This document shows positions 61,841 through 64,000 of a stretch of 64,000 bases of DNA, piece after piece. Positions within the stretch are counted from its first letter, which is position 1. The number at the start of each line of letters is the position of its first letter. The position numbers and the translations under genes are program-made. Source of the DNA: Devosia lucknowensis (GTDB lineage Bacteria > Pseudomonadota > Alphaproteobacteria > Rhizobiales > Devosiaceae); the NCBI RefSeq assembly GCF_900177655.1, contig NZ_FXWK01000002.1, forward strand, positions 620,001-684,000, given 5' to 3'. Below the pieces are notes generated by a model. It was given only the letters and a program-made list of their open reading frames with translations. It did not search any database and had not been told where the DNA came from.

Positions 61841-62872
61841 CTAGCGGACGAAGCCGACGATGTTGCGCACATCGGCCATGATGGGCTGGGCGATGGCGCG
61901 GGCGCGTTCGGCGCCATCGCGCAGGATCGTATCCATCTCGCCGCGATCGGCCACCAGCCGCTTCATTTCCTCGGCAATGGGTGCCAGCTTTGTCACCGCA
62001 AGCTCGGCGAGGGCCGGCTTGAACACCCCCCAGCCCTGCCCGCCGAATTCGCCCAGCACATCCTCAACCGTGCGGTTGGACAGCGCGGCGAAAATGCCCA
62101 CGAGGTTTTCCGCCTCGAGGCGTCCTTCCAGGCCCGCTGCCTCGCTCGGCAGCGCGTCGGCGTCGGTCGTGGCGCGCTTGATCTTCTTGGCGATCAGATC
62201 GGCATCGTCCATCATGTAGATGGTCGAGAGATCCGACGCATCGGACTTGCTCATCTTCTTGGAGCCGTCCTTGAGCGACTTCACGCGCATGGCGGGGCCG
62301 GTGGCGAGAGTCTCGGTAATGGGGAAGAAGTCGCCCTTCACGCCCAGCGCCTTGATCTGCTTCTTGAAGTCGTGGTTGAACTTCTTGGCAATGTCGCGCG
62401 TCAGCTCCAGATGCTGCTTCTGGTCGTCGCCCACGGGCACACCGGTGGCCTTGTAAAGAAGGATGTCGGCAGCCATAAGCGAGGGATAGGCAAACAGGCC
62501 CAGCGACACCTGTTCGCTGTTCTCGCCGGCCTTGTCCTTGAACTGGGTCATGCGGGCCATCCAGCCCATGCGCGCCACGCAGTTGAAGATCCAGCTCAAC
62601 TCGGCGTGCTCGACCACCTGGCTCTGGTTGAAGATGATCGAGCGCTTGGGATCGACGCCGGCCGCGATGTAGGCGGCCGCGATTTCATAAGTCCAGCGCT
62701 TGAGGTCTTCCGGGTCCTGCCAGACGGTGATCGCATGCATGTCGACCACGCAGTAAATGGTCTCGTGCGTGTCCTGGAGCGGCACGAAGCGCCTGATGGC
62801 GCCGAGATAGTTGCCGAGATGCAGGTCGCCGGATGGCTTGATGCCGGAAAAGACGCGGGGGCTGAAAGACAT
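61841..62872 (-). CDS. trpS: Tryptophanyl-tRNA synthetase
   Basis: A 343-residue class I synthetase. The HIGH-type motif is HLGN in [12 protein letters not shown], and the KMSKS motif is [10 protein letters not shown] near residue 200. The start [10 protein letters not shown] matches the family; an open frame of 19 codons upstream is not supported. It follows murJ and precedes usp after 15 bases, so trpS and usp are probably one transcript. Confidence 0.96.
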   Translation of the reverse strand: MSFSPRVFSGIKPSGDLHLGNYLGAIRRFVPLQDTHETIYCVVDMHAITVWQDPEDLKRWTYEIAAAYIAAGVDPKRSIIFNQSQVVEHAELSWIFNCVARMGWMARMTQFKDKAGENSEQVSLGLFAYPSLMAADILLYKATGVPVGDDQKQHLELTRDIAKKFNHDFKKQIKALGVKGDFFPITETLATGPAMRVKSLKDGSKKMSKSDASDLSTIYMMDDADLIAKKIKRATTDADALPSEAAGLEGRLEAENLVGIFAALSNRTVEDVLGEFGGQGWGVFKPALAELAVTKLAPIAEEMKRLVADRGEMDTILRDGAERARAIAQPIMADVRNIVGFVR

Positions 62873-62947
62873 TATGTAGGCCTGTGTCGTTGCAGACGAA
62901 CACTTATCTCCGATCCTACCCGATGTCATCCTTCGAGCCGGTCCGCA

Positions 62948-62978
62948 GGATCAATCGCTCAAGTGCAGCGATTGATCC
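62948..62978 (-). other. Long inverted repeat between murJ and trpS
   Basis: GGATCAATCGCT and AGCGATTGATCC form a perfect 12-base-pair stem with a CAAGTGC loop; looser outer pairing (GTCAT/ATGAC) extends it. It lies 24 bases after the murJ stop codon and may end or pause that transcript. No T-run follows on either strand. Confidence 0.55.
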
Positions 62979-63001
62979 AGAATGACCTGTTCGTGGAAAT
63001 A

Positions 63002-64000
63002 CTAACCGCGCCGCCTGAGCCGCCCGAGCAGCCGCCGCAGGTTCTGCGTGCCGGAGACGTGGATCAGGGTGAAATAGACCACGGTGCCGAAGACCACGAG
63101 GGTGGCCAGGACACCTGCCTGGCGCCAGAGCGGCACGCCGCTGAGCAGATGAGCGGCTCCGCGGTCGGCCAGGAGCCACAGCACGCCGCCCATGACCGCA
63201 CTGACGAGAAGGATCGAGAGCTGCGCCCGCCATTGCGACGCCGTCAGCCGGAAGTGACCGCGCAGCGCCAGCGCCCCGGCCAGCATGACGACGTTGAGCC
63301 ATGACGATGCAGCCGTGGCGATGGCAATGCCGACATGCAGAAGGCTGGGAAACAGCCAGAGCGAGATCGCGATGTTGGCGGCAACGCTCACCCCCGCAAA
63401 GATCGTCGGGGTCAGGGTGTCCTCGCGGGCGAAAAAGCCCGGCTGCAGAACGCGGATAAGAACATAGGCAGGCAGGCCTGCGGAAAAGGCGATCAGCGCC
63501 TCGGCAGTCTGTCGCGTGGCCAGCACGTCGAAGGCGCCGCGCTCGAAGAGGACCCGCACGATAGGCTCGGCCAGGGCCACCAGCGCCACCGCGGCAGGCA
63601 TGGTCAGCAGCATGGATACGAACAGCGCCTGATCCTGGCTCTGTCGGGCCTCGGTCTCGCGCCCGCCTTTCAGGTGCCGGCTCAGTTCGGGCAGCAGCAC
63701 CGTGCCGATGGCGATGCCGATGATGCCCAGTGGCAATTGGTAAAGCCGGTCCGCATAGGACAGGACCGAGATGGCATTGTCGGCGCCCGAAGCGATGATG
63801 GTGCCCACAAAGATGTTGATCTGGGTAATGCCACCGGCAAGGATTGCCGGTACCGCCAGCACCCAGAAGCGCCGGACTTCGGCATCGAGACGCGGCAGGC
63901 GGAATTGCGGCCTGAAGCCCGCCCGTTCGATCGCCATCCAGACCAGCACGAGCTGGGCGATGCCGCCGCCCATGGTGGCAATGGCCACCCAGACCGTGGC
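63002..64000 (-). CDS. murJ: Lipid II flippase MurJ (partial, 5' end beyond the window)
   Basis: The last 332 codons of an MOP-family flippase that moves lipid II across the inner membrane. About nine hydrophobic helices are seen; PLGIIGIAIGTVLLPELSRH and FFAREDTLTPT are strongly conserved MurJ segments. The reading frame runs off the right edge, so about 190 N-terminal residues are missing from the window. The frame also has an internal GTG near the edge which is not the start. Confidence 0.93.
   Translation of the reverse strand, partial: ATVWVAIATMGGGIAQLVLVWMAIERAGFRPQFRLPRLDAEVRRFWVLAVPAILAGGITQINIFVGTIIASGADNAISVLSYADRLYQLPLGIIGIAIGTVLLPELSRHLKGGRETEARQSQDQALFVSMLLTMPAAVALVALAEPIVRVLFERGAFDVLATRQTAEALIAFSAGLPAYVLIRVLQPGFFAREDTLTPTIFAGVSVAANIAISLWLFPSLLHVGIAIATAASSWLNVVMLAGALALRGHFRLTASQWRAQLSILLVSAVMGGVLWLLADRGAAHLLSGVPLWRQAGVLATLVVFGTVVYFTLIHVSGTQNLRRLLGRLRRRG

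Noticed and set aside
61277-63304. 675-codon open frame on the plus strand
   Set aside because: Antisense to usp, trpS and murJ, spanning several real genes and intergenic DNA; a GC-bias artefact.

Overview
The window reads as a chromosomal segment of a high-GC alphaproteobacterium of the Hyphomicrobiales (Rhizobiales). A Devosia-like member is the best guess from gene content, but no species can be named from the sequence alone. Supporting marks are the rnd-lptC-lptA-lptB-rpoN-hpf-ptsN string, an Hsp20/DUF1150 pair, AddAB instead of RecBCD, a Mur-type Fur protein next to rimI/tsaB, a TIGR02300 acidic protein, and rhizobial-style palindromic intergenic repeats. There is no CRISPR array, prophage, insertion sequence or rRNA operon.

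Layout. 0.2-5.7 kb (+): RNase D, LPS export (lptC/A/B), sigma-54 behind its own -24/-12-like promoter, HPF and PtsN. 5.7-6.6 kb (-): DUF1150 and Hsp20 behind a heat-shock promoter and a ROSE-like RNA thermometer. 6.6-9.6 kb: a GT2 glycosyltransferase and a TetR/MFS efflux pair with a perfect palindromic operator. 9.7-15.2 kb (+): rpmI, rplT, a strong terminator, then pheS, an ASCH-DEDDh exonuclease fusion, and pheT. 15.3-16.6 kb: folC. 16.7-35.5 kb (-): one long co-directional run, in transcription order cmk, rpsA, GNAT, sppA, ihfB, lapA, trpF, trpB, trpA, accD, murU-like, addB, addA, trxA, a second thioredoxin and a GH3 glycosidase. 35.6-40.5 kb: TIGR02300 protein, tRNA-Ala(GGC), nitroreductase, a YcaQ-like glycosylase, pncB and two small unknown genes. 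40.6-43.0 kb (-): tsaB-rimI-mur-plsC.

43.3-58.8 kb is more accessory: lnt, a VOC gene remnant, a ceramidase-fold protein with a LacI regulator and LacI-type operator, tRNA-Leu(CAG), a GFA enzyme, an NDUFA9-like NAD(P)-binding protein, a PadR regulator with two operator copies, a tctCBA uptake operon with a trailing tetR, a TauE exporter, and a Gfo/Idh-DUF993-TIM-barrel catabolic operon. 58.9-64.0 kb (-): DUF2147-like protein, an RlmD-like methyltransferase, nfu, usp, trpS and the 3' part of murJ, cut by the window edge. The murJ-trpS-usp-nfu and tsaB-rimI-mur-plsC strings are usually neighbours in this order, so the accessory block appears to sit between them.

No complete, obviously new multi-gene system is visible. 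The most noteworthy items are the ASCH-exonuclease fusion embedded in the phenylalanyl-tRNA synthetase operon, the combined RpoH promoter and thermometer before hsp20, the apparent sigma-54 autoregulation of rpoN, the ceramidase-fold protein that lacks the expected nucleophilic serine, and several small operators and repeats. All calls come from reading motifs by eye; no database search was run.
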